6,408 nucleotides of DNA from Thermodesulfobacteriota bacterium (GCA_013154385.1 JAADCO010000139.1:1-6408); one strand, 5' to 3'. Shown: positions 1 to 6,291, counted from the stretch's first letter. The notes: a model not told the origin generated them from the sequence alone. Translations and numbers: made by a program.

Positions 1-30
1 GCCAGGTTTAAAAACGGCGATTTTTAGGGA

Positions 31-1710
31 CTAAAACCTTTGGAACTCTAAGGATTGAAGCTCGGAGAGGGACTCTTGGCCCTTGGCCGGCGGCAAAAGA
101 TAGGAGATCTTCTCAAGAAGCGGTGGCAACGTCTCAGGCTTTAGGGCCGAGATGGCCTCGGCCTGATAGCGTCTCTTCAACACCTCGACCTCCCCCGGCT
201 CGAGGAGATCTATCTTGTTGAAGACCCGCAGCCAGGGAAGACGATCAAGCCCCATCTCTTCGAAGATCCGCTCCACCGCCTCGATCTGGTCTTCAAAGTA
301 GGGATTGGAAGCATCAATAAGATGGAGCAACAGATCGGCCTCGTAGAGCTCTTCGAGCGTGGCCCGGAAGGCGCGCTCCAGGTCCTTCGGAAGGTCCCGA
401 ATAAACCCCACGGTATCGGTGAAGATGGCGATGCGGCCGTCAGGAAGGCGCACCCTGCGGCTGGTGGGATCAAGGGTGGCAAAGAGCTTGTCTTCAGCCA
501 GGAGATCGCTCCCCGTAAGGCGATTGAGGAGGGTGGTCTTGCCCACGTTGGTATAGCCCACGATGGCCACCACGGGCAAACCTTCCCTCTTGCGCCGCTT
601 GCGCCTCAGTTTCCGCTGGGAAGAAATGGATTTGAGTTCCCGCTCCAGGCGGGCGATCCGGTCCTTGATGCGCCGGCGATCTATCTCGAGCTTGGTCTCT
701 CCCGGACCGCGGCCACCGATGCCTCCGGTAAGCCGGGAAAAGGCATCGTCCCTGCTGCGCAGGCGGGGAAGCAGATAACGAAGCTGGGCCATCTCCACCT
801 GTATCTTCCCTTCCCTGGTCTTGGCGCGCTGAGCAAAGATATCCAGGATGAGTTGCGTCCGATCAATAACCCGAAGCTCCGTGACCTCGGTAATGGACCT
901 CATCTGCGAGGGGGTGAGCTCCTGATCGAAGATCAGGAGATTGGCCGAAAGCTGCATGGCCCTGATGAGAAGTTCCGAAAGCTTACCCTTACCCATGAGA
1001 AAGCGCGGGTCTATCTTCTGGCGACGCTGGACAACGGTGTCAAGAACCGTCACCCCTGCACTGCGAGCCAATTCCGTCAATTCCGCGAGACTCTCTTCGG
1101 CTTCGGCCTTCGAACGCGTGGTAACGCTTATCAGGATGGCCCGGTCGGCCTTGTCCCCCACTTCCTTGGCCGGCCGCAGGCGCTCCAATTCGTCCTCAAG
1201 GGAGGTGATGGTCTCCAGGAAGTTTTCCGGCAACTCCCACGGATACTGCGGGTCGAGAAAGGCGTAGAGTTCCCCGTTGCGTCCGCTCGGAAGGAGATGG
1301 GCCATGTAGATCTTTCCGGGGAAACCGTCCTCCTTCACCATGAGGGCGGCCATGAGATCGAGCCTCAAAAAGGCCAGGTCCAGGAGGTCGTCCTGGTCGA
1401 GACCTTCGTGAGAGAGATGGGTGTGAACACAACGAAGCCCCCTCAGCCGGCCGCTGCTCTCCCGATAACGGGTAATAGCGGGGATGACGATTCGCCCGTG
1501 ATCCCCAACGATGACGAACTCGATCTCCCCGCGCCGATTTATGAGGAGACCCAACTGACGATTGAGTTCCGCCGAAAGGGCCGTCAACTCTTTGGAAAGC
1601 TCGTGGGAAATGACCTTGGAAGGTGGAACCCGCCGACGATAGAGGCGCTCGAGACGCCGTAACTGGCTGGGTTTGAGGCCACTTAGGTTTCCATGTATAG
1701 TTTTACTCAT
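31..1710 (-). CDS. hflX: HflX-family ribosome-associated GTPase with long N-terminal extension
   Basis: HflX GTPases bind the 50S subunit and, in characterised bacteria, split or rescue stalled ribosomes in the cytoplasm. The 559-residue protein has, in order: an extension (about 1-190), the HflX N-terminal domain (about 192-280), the glycine-rich HflX signature GGIGGRGPGE (329-338), an Arg/Lys-rich helical linker (about 340-376) and a G domain. G-domain motifs are G1 GYTNVGKTT (385-393), G2 region FATLDPT (410-416), G3 DTVGF (432-436), G4 NKID (498-501) and G5 SAL (521-523). All are intact, so GTP binding is expected. E. coli HflX is about 426 residues; the surplus is mostly the N-terminal extension, which contains HTHLS (96-100) followed by DD (107-108). 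The ATG is the first possible start, because an in-frame TAG lies five codons upstream. The only good Shine-Dalgarno, GGAGGT (1726-1731), is 15 nt away, so initiation may be weak. The gene stands alone, divergent from the plus-strand small gene. The family call is secure; the role of the extension is unknown. Confidence 0.97.
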   Translation of the reverse strand: MSKTIHGNLSGLKPSQLRRLERLYRRRVPPSKVISHELSKELTALSAELNRQLGLLINRRGEIEFVIVGDHGRIVIPAITRYRESSGRLRGLRCVHTHLSHEGLDQDDLLDLAFLRLDLMAALMVKEDGFPGKIYMAHLLPSGRNGELYAFLDPQYPWELPENFLETITSLEDELERLRPAKEVGDKADRAILISVTTRSKAEAEESLAELTELARSAGVTVLDTVVQRRQKIDPRFLMGKGKLSELLIRAMQLSANLLIFDQELTPSQMRSITEVTELRVIDRTQLILDIFAQRAKTREGKIQVEMAQLRYLLPRLRSRDDAFSRLTGGIGGRGPGETKLEIDRRRIKDRIARLERELKSISSQRKLRRKRRKREGLPVVAIVGYTNVGKTTLLNRLTGSDLLAEDKLFATLDPTSRRVRLPDGRIAIFTDTVGFIRDLPKDLERAFRATLEELYEADLLLHLIDASNPYFEDQIEAVERIFEEMGLDRLPWLRVFNKIDLLEPGEVEVLKRRYQAEAISALKPETLPPLLEKISYLLPPAKGQESLSELQSLEFQRF

Positions 1711-1789
1711 CCGTTTTCGGCTCTAACCTCCAAGCTCGTTTGTTCTGATTTACATATTTTAAACCATTTCTGCCGTCGAAGAGAGATCG

Positions 1790-1818
1790 TTGACGATTCA
1801 CGGCTAATCATTTATAGA
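1790..1818 (+). promoter_or_regulatory. Sigma-70-type promoter for the 73-aa gene
   Basis: TTGACG (1790-1795) matches five of six bases of the -35 consensus. TATAGA (1813-1818) matches four of six of the -10 consensus. The spacer is exactly 17 nt. Transcription would start near 1825, giving a leader of about 23 nt that just contains the ribosome binding site. This is the best promoter match I found in the window. Confidence 0.6.
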
Positions 1819-1833
1819 TCTCGAGACCAACAC

Positions 1834-1841
1834 GGAGGAGG
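1834..1841 (+). promoter_or_regulatory. Strong ribosome binding site for the 73-aa gene
   Basis: GGAGGAGG lies 6 nt before the ATG at 1848. It is close to ideal and fixes the start codon of an otherwise anonymous small gene. Together with the promoter upstream it argues that this short frame is really translated. Confidence 0.8.
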
Positions 1842-1847
1842 AAGATC

Positions 1848-2069
1848 ATGGCCAGACACAAGAAGATCGAGCGCATGAGAGAAATAGAACGGCGGCGGCG
1901 CAGACGGGCCAAGTTGGCCAAGCTTCGGGCCAAGGGCCTCTTTCCCCGTCCGGAAGGCTACGATCCTCGCGTCTATCCCTACATAGCCTACGCCGTGGCC
2001 AAAGGGATCATGAGTCTCGACGAGGCCCTGAAACGCCTCGAAGCGGCCAAAATCCAAGAAGCCTCCTAA
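1848..2069 (+). CDS. Small, very basic hypothetical protein (73 aa)
   Basis: I do not recognise this family with confidence. The first 30 residues are about half Arg/Lys, including six consecutive arginines (15-20), and look like one long amphipathic basic helix suited to binding RNA, DNA or the ribosome. A short proline- and aromatic-containing stretch (LFPRPEGYDPRVYPY, 31-45) follows. The C-terminal part (46-69) reads as a helical hairpin with a KGIMSLDEAL turn, loosely like SHOCT-type short domains; that likeness is by eye only. There is no signal peptide, membrane span or cysteine. A good promoter, a near-ideal ribosome binding site and a stop aligned with the neighbouring gene's end support a real gene. 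It is the only plus-strand gene here, diverging from hflX and converging on pdxJ. A nucleic-acid or ribosome-associated role is inferred from composition alone. Confidence 0.85.
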   Translation: MARHKKIERMREIERRRRRRAKLAKLRAKGLFPRPEGYDPRVYPYIAYAVAKGIMSLDEALKRLEAAKIQEAS

Positions 2070-3268
2070 CGGGCCTGGGAAATAAGACAAAGCATCTCTC
2101 GCACGGCGTCTTTCATCCCCACCATAATGGCCCGGGCCACGATGGCGTGTCCGATGCTAAACTCTTCTATTTCCGGGATGGCCGCTACGGGCGAGATGTT
2201 TCCGTAGTGGAGCCCGTGCCCGGCGTGCACCTCGAAACCAAGCTCCCTCGCCACCCGGGCCGCCTCCTCGAGGCGCGCTAACTCCAGATCCATCTCCTCC
2301 GGGCCCGCAGCTTCAGCGTAGTGCCCGGTGTGAAGTTCCACGATGTCCGCCCCGGTCTTGGCCGCGGCCTTGATTTGTTCCGGGTCCGGATCAATGAAAA
2401 TGCTCACCTTGAGGCCCACCTCTTTGAGTTCCTCCACGGCCTTGCGCACCTTGGCCACCCGCCCTTTGACCTTGAGGCCCCCCTCGGTGGTGATCTCCTG
2501 TCGGCGCTCGGGGACCAGCGTCACCTGATCCGGACGCACCTCCTTGGCGAAAGAGATCATCTCTTCGGTGGCGGCCATCTCCAAAATGAGCTTCGTCTTG
2601 ACGATCTCGCGGAGGATTCTCACGTCTCGGTCCTGAATATGGCGCCGATCCTCGCGCAAATGGACGACGATGCCGTGGGCTCCGCCGAGCTCCGCCAACA
2701 CCGCCGCGTGCACGGGATCGGGATAGTCAACCTTCCTGGCTTCGCGCACCGTGGCCACGTGATCCACGTTTACGGCTAATTTGGCCGGCATATACTCCCT
2801 CCTTTTCACGAAATTGATCGTCTTCTTGCCCTGAGGACCGAGGAGTTCCTGAAGCAACTGGATCTCGCGTCGGACCATCAACCAGGCCCCCCACGGTCCC
2901 CGCTCGTGATCGTGACCCAGCAGATGGACCAAACCGTGAACAGCCAGGGCGAGGAGATAATGTCTCTTCGGGAGACCGTATTCCTGGGCCTCCCGAAAGG
3001 CCGTCTCCAGGGAGATGATGATGTCCCCCAGCAGGGAATGCTGCACCCCCGGGAAGGGACCCTCAAGCTGAGAAAAGGAGATCACGTTGGTGGGATAAGG
3101 GCGTCCGAGATAGAGCTCGTTGTAGTGGGTGATCTCCTCGTCGTCCACCAGGAGCACCGTTACCTCTCGGTCCTTGAGACCGAGGATCTCGAGCGCCCGT
3201 TCCAGTTTCTCTCTGAGCCAGCGGACCGGAAATCGCCTGTCAGATCTCTTTATGATCTCAACCGGCAT
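2066..3268 (-). CDS. ybeY/pdxJ: YbeY rRNA-maturation endonuclease fused to pyridoxine 5'-phosphate synthase PdxJ
   Basis: One uninterrupted 400-residue frame holds two normally separate enzymes. Residues 1-148 are YbeY, a zinc-dependent endoribonuclease for 16S rRNA 3'-end maturation and ribosome quality control. The zinc motif HGLVHLLGHDH gives ligands H111, H115 and H121. Residues 160-400 are PdxJ, which condenses 1-deoxyxylulose 5-phosphate with 3-amino-2-oxopropyl phosphate to make pyridoxine 5'-phosphate. Its motifs are NVDHVATVREAR (167-178), HLREDRRH (203-210), LVPERRQE (251-258), HTGHYA (313-318), AGHGLHYGN (349-357) and IGHAIVARA (372-380). By alignment to E. coli PdxJ, catalytic H45, E72 and H193 correspond to H203, E230 and H351. 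The linker is only about 11 residues. The PdxJ part begins at M160 (2791) with its own Shine-Dalgarno, so stand-alone PdxJ is probably also made. The gene follows rarA by 41 nt, and its own ribosome binding site is weak (AGG before the ATG). Both enzymes look complete; whether the fusion exists as protein is less certain. Confidence 0.93.
   Translation of the reverse strand: MPVEIIKRSDRRFPVRWLREKLERALEILGLKDREVTVLLVDDEEITHYNELYLGRPYPTNVISFSQLEGPFPGVQHSLLGDIIISLETAFREAQEYGLPKRHYLLALAVHGLVHLLGHDHERGPWGAWLMVRREIQLLQELLGPQGKKTINFVKRREYMPAKLAVNVDHVATVREARKVDYPDPVHAAVLAELGGAHGIVVHLREDRRHIQDRDVRILREIVKTKLILEMAATEEMISFAKEVRPDQVTLVPERRQEITTEGGLKVKGRVAKVRKAVEELKEVGLKVSIFIDPDPEQIKAAAKTGADIVELHTGHYAEAAGPEEMDLELARLEEAARVARELGFEVHAGHGLHYGNISPVAAIPEIEEFSIGHAIVARAIMVGMKDAVREMLCLISQAR
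2798..2803 (-). promoter_or_regulatory. Internal ribosome binding site for separate PdxJ
   Basis: On the minus strand AGGAGG (within AAAAGGAGGGAG) lies 6 nt before the ATG at 2791, which encodes the natural first residue of PdxJ (MPAKLAVNVDHVAT). It is a textbook initiation site placed inside the fused frame, where the same bases are translated as KRRE. It implies a separate PdxJ of 241 residues (2791-2066), the usual length for the family, with or without the fusion. Confidence 0.8.
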
Positions 3269-3309
3269 ACTTTGCCTGAATAGCCGAAAAGGCCCTCTCT
3301 TGGCAAGAA

Positions 3310-4614
3310 CTATCTTTCCTCATCGGGGGAATGCTTCTTGAGGGAGGCCATCCGTTTTCGTATCTCGGCCTCGAAACCGCGATCAGAGGGCTGATAATAG
3401 CGCCGGCCGCGGAGTTTTTCCGGCAGATATTCCTGTTTGACGTAGGCTCCGGGATAGCGATGGGGATATTTGTATCCCCGGCCGTAGCCAAGGGCCCTCA
3501 TGAGGGACGTTTCCGGGTTGCGGAGATGCATGGGCACCGGCAAGGCACCGTGACGCTTCACGTCTTCCCGCGCGGCGGAAAGGGCCCGATAGGAGGCGTT
3601 GCTCTTCGGCGCGGTGGCGATGTAGATGGCCGCCTGGGCCAGGGCCAGTTCCCCCTCCGGGCTTCCCAGGAACTCGAAGGCGTCCTTGGCCGCGAGAGCC
3701 AGGAGCAGGGCCTGGGGGTCGGCGTTTCCCACGTCTTCGGCCGCCGCCGCTATCATGCGCCGGACGATGACCAGGGGGTCCTCCCCGGCCTCGAGCATCC
3801 TCACCAGCCAGTAAACCGCGGCGTCTGGATCGCTACCGCGAAGACTCTTGTGAAAGGCCGAAAGCAGATTGTAGTGCTCTTCGCCCTTGCGGTCGTAAAG
3901 GAGCGGCTTTTCGAGAGAAACCTCTTCGAGGAGTTTCAAGGTGAGGCGCTTTCGGCCCTCCTCCTCCGGAGCGGCCTCGACCAGGGTCTCGAGGAAGTTA
4001 AGGGCCACGCGGGCGTCTCCCTGGGCCATCTCCGCGAGCATCTCCAGCATGCCTTCCTCGACCTCTACCTTCCCGCCGAAACCGCGCTCGTCAGAAAGGG
4101 CGCGCCGCAGGATGAGAAGGATCTCTTCGGGGGAGAGCGGCTTGAGGGTGAGCACTTTGGCCCGGGACAAAAGCGGGGCAATGACCCGGAAGGAGGGGTT
4201 CTCCGTGGTCGCCCCGATGAGGGTGATCAGCCCCTGCTCCACAAAGGGCAGGAGAAAGTCCTGCTGGGCCTTGTTGAAACGGTGTATCTCGTCCACGAAG
4301 AGGACCGTTTTCTTCCCCAGCGCGCGGTTTTTCTCCGCCTGTTTGATGATCTCGCGCAATTCTTTTATACCGGCCTCCACCGCCGAGACCGTCAAAAACT
4401 CGGCCTCGGTCTCTCGCGCCAGGAGCCGGGCCAGGGTGGTCTTGCCGCAACCGGGAGGGCCCCAGAGGATGAGGGAGGGAAGCTTTTTCTGCGCGAGCAA
4501 GCGCGAGAGGAGACGGCCTTCGCCCAGGAGATGACGCTGGCCCACGAACTCCGAAAGGTCTTTCGGGCGCAGGCGTTCGGCTAAAGGCGGTTTAGGGCTA
4601 AAGAGTCCGCGCAA
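3310..4614 (-). CDS. rarA: Replication-associated recombination protein A (RarA/MgsA AAA+ ATPase)
   Basis: RarA is a tetrameric AAA+ ATPase related to clamp loaders and to eukaryotic WRNIP1/Mgs1. It acts at stalled or gapped replication forks with single-strand binding protein. The 434-residue length is normal. An N-terminal PLAERLRPKDLSEFVGQ stretch (10-26) is typical. It is followed by Walker A GPPGCGKTT (52-60), Walker B VLFVDEIHRF (104-113), sensor 1 GATTENPSF (134-142), a putative arginine finger SR (R151), sensor 2 GDARVALNFLE (199-209) and the C-terminal oligomerisation region (about 246-425, with HYNLLSAFHKSLRGSDPDAA from 247). All ATPase residues look intact. The start is TTG (4612-4614): an in-frame TAG lies one codon before it, and the next methionine is residue 189, far inside the domain. 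The nearest Shine-Dalgarno-like AAGGAG (4630-4635) is 15 nt upstream, so translation probably depends on ribosomes finishing the upstream small gene. It is the third gene of the apparent operon. Confidence 0.97.
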   Translation of the reverse strand: MRGLFSPKPPLAERLRPKDLSEFVGQRHLLGEGRLLSRLLAQKKLPSLILWGPPGCGKTTLARLLARETEAEFLTVSAVEAGIKELREIIKQAEKNRALGKKTVLFVDEIHRFNKAQQDFLLPFVEQGLITLIGATTENPSFRVIAPLLSRAKVLTLKPLSPEEILLILRRALSDERGFGGKVEVEEGMLEMLAEMAQGDARVALNFLETLVEAAPEEEGRKRLTLKLLEEVSLEKPLLYDRKGEEHYNLLSAFHKSLRGSDPDAAVYWLVRMLEAGEDPLVIVRRMIAAAAEDVGNADPQALLLALAAKDAFEFLGSPEGELALAQAAIYIATAPKSNASYRALSAAREDVKRHGALPVPMHLRNPETSLMRALGYGRGYKYPHRYPGAYVKQEYLPEKLRGRRYYQPSDRGFEAEIRKRMASLKKHSPDEER

Positions 4615-4617
4615 GGT

Positions 4618-4743
4618 CTAGCGCTTCTTCTCCTTCACTCTTCCGGGCTTGTTCGCCAGAAAAAGCCGCGTAAAGCAGAACGTGCAGAGCGAAATGACCA
4701 GGTTCCAGGAAAAAAGCATGAATAACAGGGCTGAACCCTTCAT
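4618..4743 (-). CDS. 41-aa single-span membrane protein, probable MetS-like small subunit of the NSS symporter
   Basis: This short frame encodes an N-terminal MKGSALLFML, one hydrophobic span (about residues 4-30, ending CTFCFTRLFLANK) and a strongly basic tail (K32 to R41, six Lys/Arg). The basic tail predicts a cytoplasmic C-terminus. Its ATG overlaps the symporter's TGA as ATGA, and AGGAGG lies 8 nt upstream inside the symporter's last codons, so translation should be coupled and near equal. Bacterial NSS transporters can carry such a partner: in Corynebacterium glutamicum the MetS small subunit is needed by MetP for methionine uptake. Gene order, size, topology and the S-A-hydrophobic start fit that group, but I cannot run the profile search. 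Two cysteines three residues apart (C20, C23) sit in the membrane span. The stop TAG is followed by ACC and then rarA's TTG in the same frame. Confidence 0.8.
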   Translation of the reverse strand: MKGSALLFMLFSWNLVISLCTFCFTRLFLANKPGRVKEKKR

Positions 4744-6272
4744 TTTTTACGCCTCCTCCGGCGACGATCTTGATAATATACCAGGAAACAGAAGAGGGCC
4801 ATAATGCTGACGAGCACCTCGCGCGCGACCCAGGCCGTCCAGCGGCTCTCGGCCAGATAACCCGGAAGCACCTTGAAGAGCCACCAGGCGGTGATGAGGG
4901 CCAGGAAGGCCGGGGTCACGTAGCGCATGATGTAGAAGAAGATGCGCGGCAGCTTGATGAATCCGCCGCGGTTGATCTCCGCCCAGGCCGCCGAGGGGCT
5001 GAAGGCCCAGAAGAAGATCAACACCTCGCAGAGGGCAAAGACCACCACGAAGAAGGTCCCCGCCCAGAAATCCATTTCGTCGAGGGCCCCGGCCAGGAAG
5101 ATGGGCACGTGGGCTATCCCGAAGAGCACGAACATGGTGATTAACACGGCAAGGCGCCGGTCCAGGCGAAACTCGTCTTCGAGGAAGGCGATCACCGGCT
5201 GCGTGATGGCCACCGAAGAGGTGAGACCGGCAAAGAAGAGCAGGATGAACCAGATGAAGCCAAAGACCTGCCCCAATGGGATGTTGGCAAAGATGGCCGG
5301 AAGACTCACGAAGGCCAGGTTGAAGGCCCCGCTCGCGGCGATGGTCTGGGCCGCCGCCACGCCGAAGAAGGCCGCGGCCGCCGGAATGGCAATGGAGCCC
5401 CCGAGGACCACTTCCGCCAGCTCGTTTAAGGAAGAGGCCGTGAGGGCCGAAAGCGTGAGGTCGTCGTTGCGCTTCAGATAGGAGGCGTAGGTGATGATGG
5501 CGCCGAACCCGAGGCTCAGGGTGAAGAAGACCTGGCCTGCCGCCGCCAGCCAAACCTTGGGGTTGGCCAGTTCCGACCACTTCGGCTCCCACAGGAAGTT
5601 CAAGCCCTGAACCGCCGAACCGTTGGGGGTCTCGAGAGTGATGACGCGCACCATGAGGATCACCGCCAGGAAGAAAAGGAGCGGCATGGCCACCTTGGCA
5701 AGCTTCTCTATGCCCCCGGAAATCCCCTTGATGAGGATGTAGATGTTCATGACCATGGTGATGAGGAAGAAGGCGTAGGCAATCGGCGAGGGACGAAAGA
5801 TGTCGCCCTCCCCCATCCCGGTGTAGTGGGCCAGGAAGTCCCGATAGGGAGCCAGATAGGCCTCGGGATCACCGGCGGTGGCGGGTATCTTGGGAAGCAT
5901 TCCCAGGAGGGACATGACCGCATAGCCGAGCGTCCAGCTCTCTATGTAGACGTAGTAGCAGGAGACCACGAAGGGCACGAACAACCCGAGGACCCCCACG
6001 TACTTGGCCAGGGGATGATGCCAGAGGAGACGAAAGATGGCCGGCGTGGTGCCGTGCCCGCGCACGCCTCCGTAGCGCCCGATGGCCCATTCCACCCACA
6101 TGAGGGGAATGGCGATGAGGATGAGAGAGATCATGTAGGGGATCATGAAGACTCCCCCGCCGTTTTGTGCGGCTTGCGTGGGGAAACGGAGGAAGTTTCC
6201 CAATCCCACGGCATTTCCCGCCATGGCCAAGATGAGACCAATCCTTGAAGCCCAGCGTTCACGCGCGGCCAT
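4740..6272 (-). CDS. leuT: LeuT-type neurotransmitter:sodium symporter (amino acid:Na+)
   Basis: This 510-residue inner-membrane protein is a 12-span NSS symporter that should import neutral, hydrophobic amino acids with Na+. It follows A. aeolicus LeuT almost throughout (MAGNAVGLGNFLRFP at 17-31, YYVYIESWTLG at 106-116, FFTLSLGFGAIITYASY at 249-265, DEMDFWAGT at 398-406). Mapped from remembered LeuT numbering, the leucine pocket is fully kept: V103, Y107, F250, S253, F256, S352 and I356. So are the Na+ site residues A21, N26, T251 and N283 (Na1) and G19, V22, A348, T351 and S352 (Na2). The extracellular gate pair is R29-D401; the intracellular gate is R4, S264, Y265 and D366. E287 matches LeuT E290, which replaces chloride, so chloride-independent transport is predicted. 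The C-terminus is a basic RRRRRRKK tail. The ATG has GAGGGG (6279-6284) 6 nt upstream. It is the first visible gene of the operon and overlaps the small membrane protein. Leucine specificity is inferred. Confidence 0.96.
   Translation of the reverse strand: MAARERWASRIGLILAMAGNAVGLGNFLRFPTQAAQNGGGVFMIPYMISLILIAIPLMWVEWAIGRYGGVRGHGTTPAIFRLLWHHPLAKYVGVLGLFVPFVVSCYYVYIESWTLGYAVMSLLGMLPKIPATAGDPEAYLAPYRDFLAHYTGMGEGDIFRPSPIAYAFFLITMVMNIYILIKGISGGIEKLAKVAMPLLFFLAVILMVRVITLETPNGSAVQGLNFLWEPKWSELANPKVWLAAAGQVFFTLSLGFGAIITYASYLKRNDDLTLSALTASSLNELAEVVLGGSIAIPAAAAFFGVAAAQTIAASGAFNLAFVSLPAIFANIPLGQVFGFIWFILLFFAGLTSSVAITQPVIAFLEDEFRLDRRLAVLITMFVLFGIAHVPIFLAGALDEMDFWAGTFFVVVFALCEVLIFFWAFSPSAAWAEINRGGFIKLPRIFFYIMRYVTPAFLALITAWWLFKVLPGYLAESRWTAWVAREVLVSIMALFCFLVYYQDRRRRRRKK
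4752..4757 (-). promoter_or_regulatory. Ribosome binding site of the small symporter partner, within the symporter gene
   Basis: On the minus strand AGGAGG lies 8 nt before the ATG at 4743. It is formed by the arginine codons near the symporter's C-terminus. With the ATGA stop-start overlap (4740-4743) it supports real, coupled translation of the 41-residue frame. Confidence 0.75.
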
Positions 6273-6291
6273 TGTTCACCCCTCAGTCAAA

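Larger units (their letters stand above)
1711..1847. promoter_or_regulatory. Divergent intergenic region between hflX and the 73-aa gene
   Basis: This 137-nt gap separates two genes pointing away from each other, so it must hold both promoters unless hflX is read through from upstream. It is more AT-rich than the flanking genes, especially around 1741-1765. On the minus strand a TAAAAT box (1756-1761) matches five of six bases of a sigma-70 -10 element, but no recognisable -35 lies 16-18 nt upstream. The hflX promoter is therefore only a suggestion. The plus-strand promoter is listed separately. I see no clear operator palindrome. Confidence 0.45.

Noticed and set aside
1..30. Possible terminator after hflX (AAAAA...TTTTT around 10-26)
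   Set aside because: Only a 5-bp A/T stem can be drawn, with no GC stem before the T run. It is too weak to call, and the sequence is cut by the window edge.
322..1662. 446-aa plus-strand open frame opposite hflX
   Set aside because: It is the antisense shadow of a clear HflX gene. Its translation is low-complexity in style, with no recognisable domain, and such long mirror frames are expected in GC-rich coding DNA.
2321..2779. 152-aa plus-strand frame opposite pdxJ
   Set aside because: It is antisense to a conserved PdxJ domain, with no homology I can see and no ribosome binding site of note.
3269..3309. Possible terminator or promoter between rarA and ybeY
   Set aside because: Only a 3-bp GCC/GGC stem is present and no promoter boxes fit in 41 nt. 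It is better read as a short operon spacer.
3331..4584. 417-aa plus-strand open frame opposite rarA
   Set aside because: It lies entirely within rarA on the other strand, shows no domain or credible start signal, and is explained by codon bias of the real gene.
4747..5592. 281-aa minus-strand frame inside the symporter gene
   Set aside because: It is an out-of-frame shadow of the LeuT-type gene, rich in Gly/Arg/His/Pro, and the true frame matches LeuT throughout.
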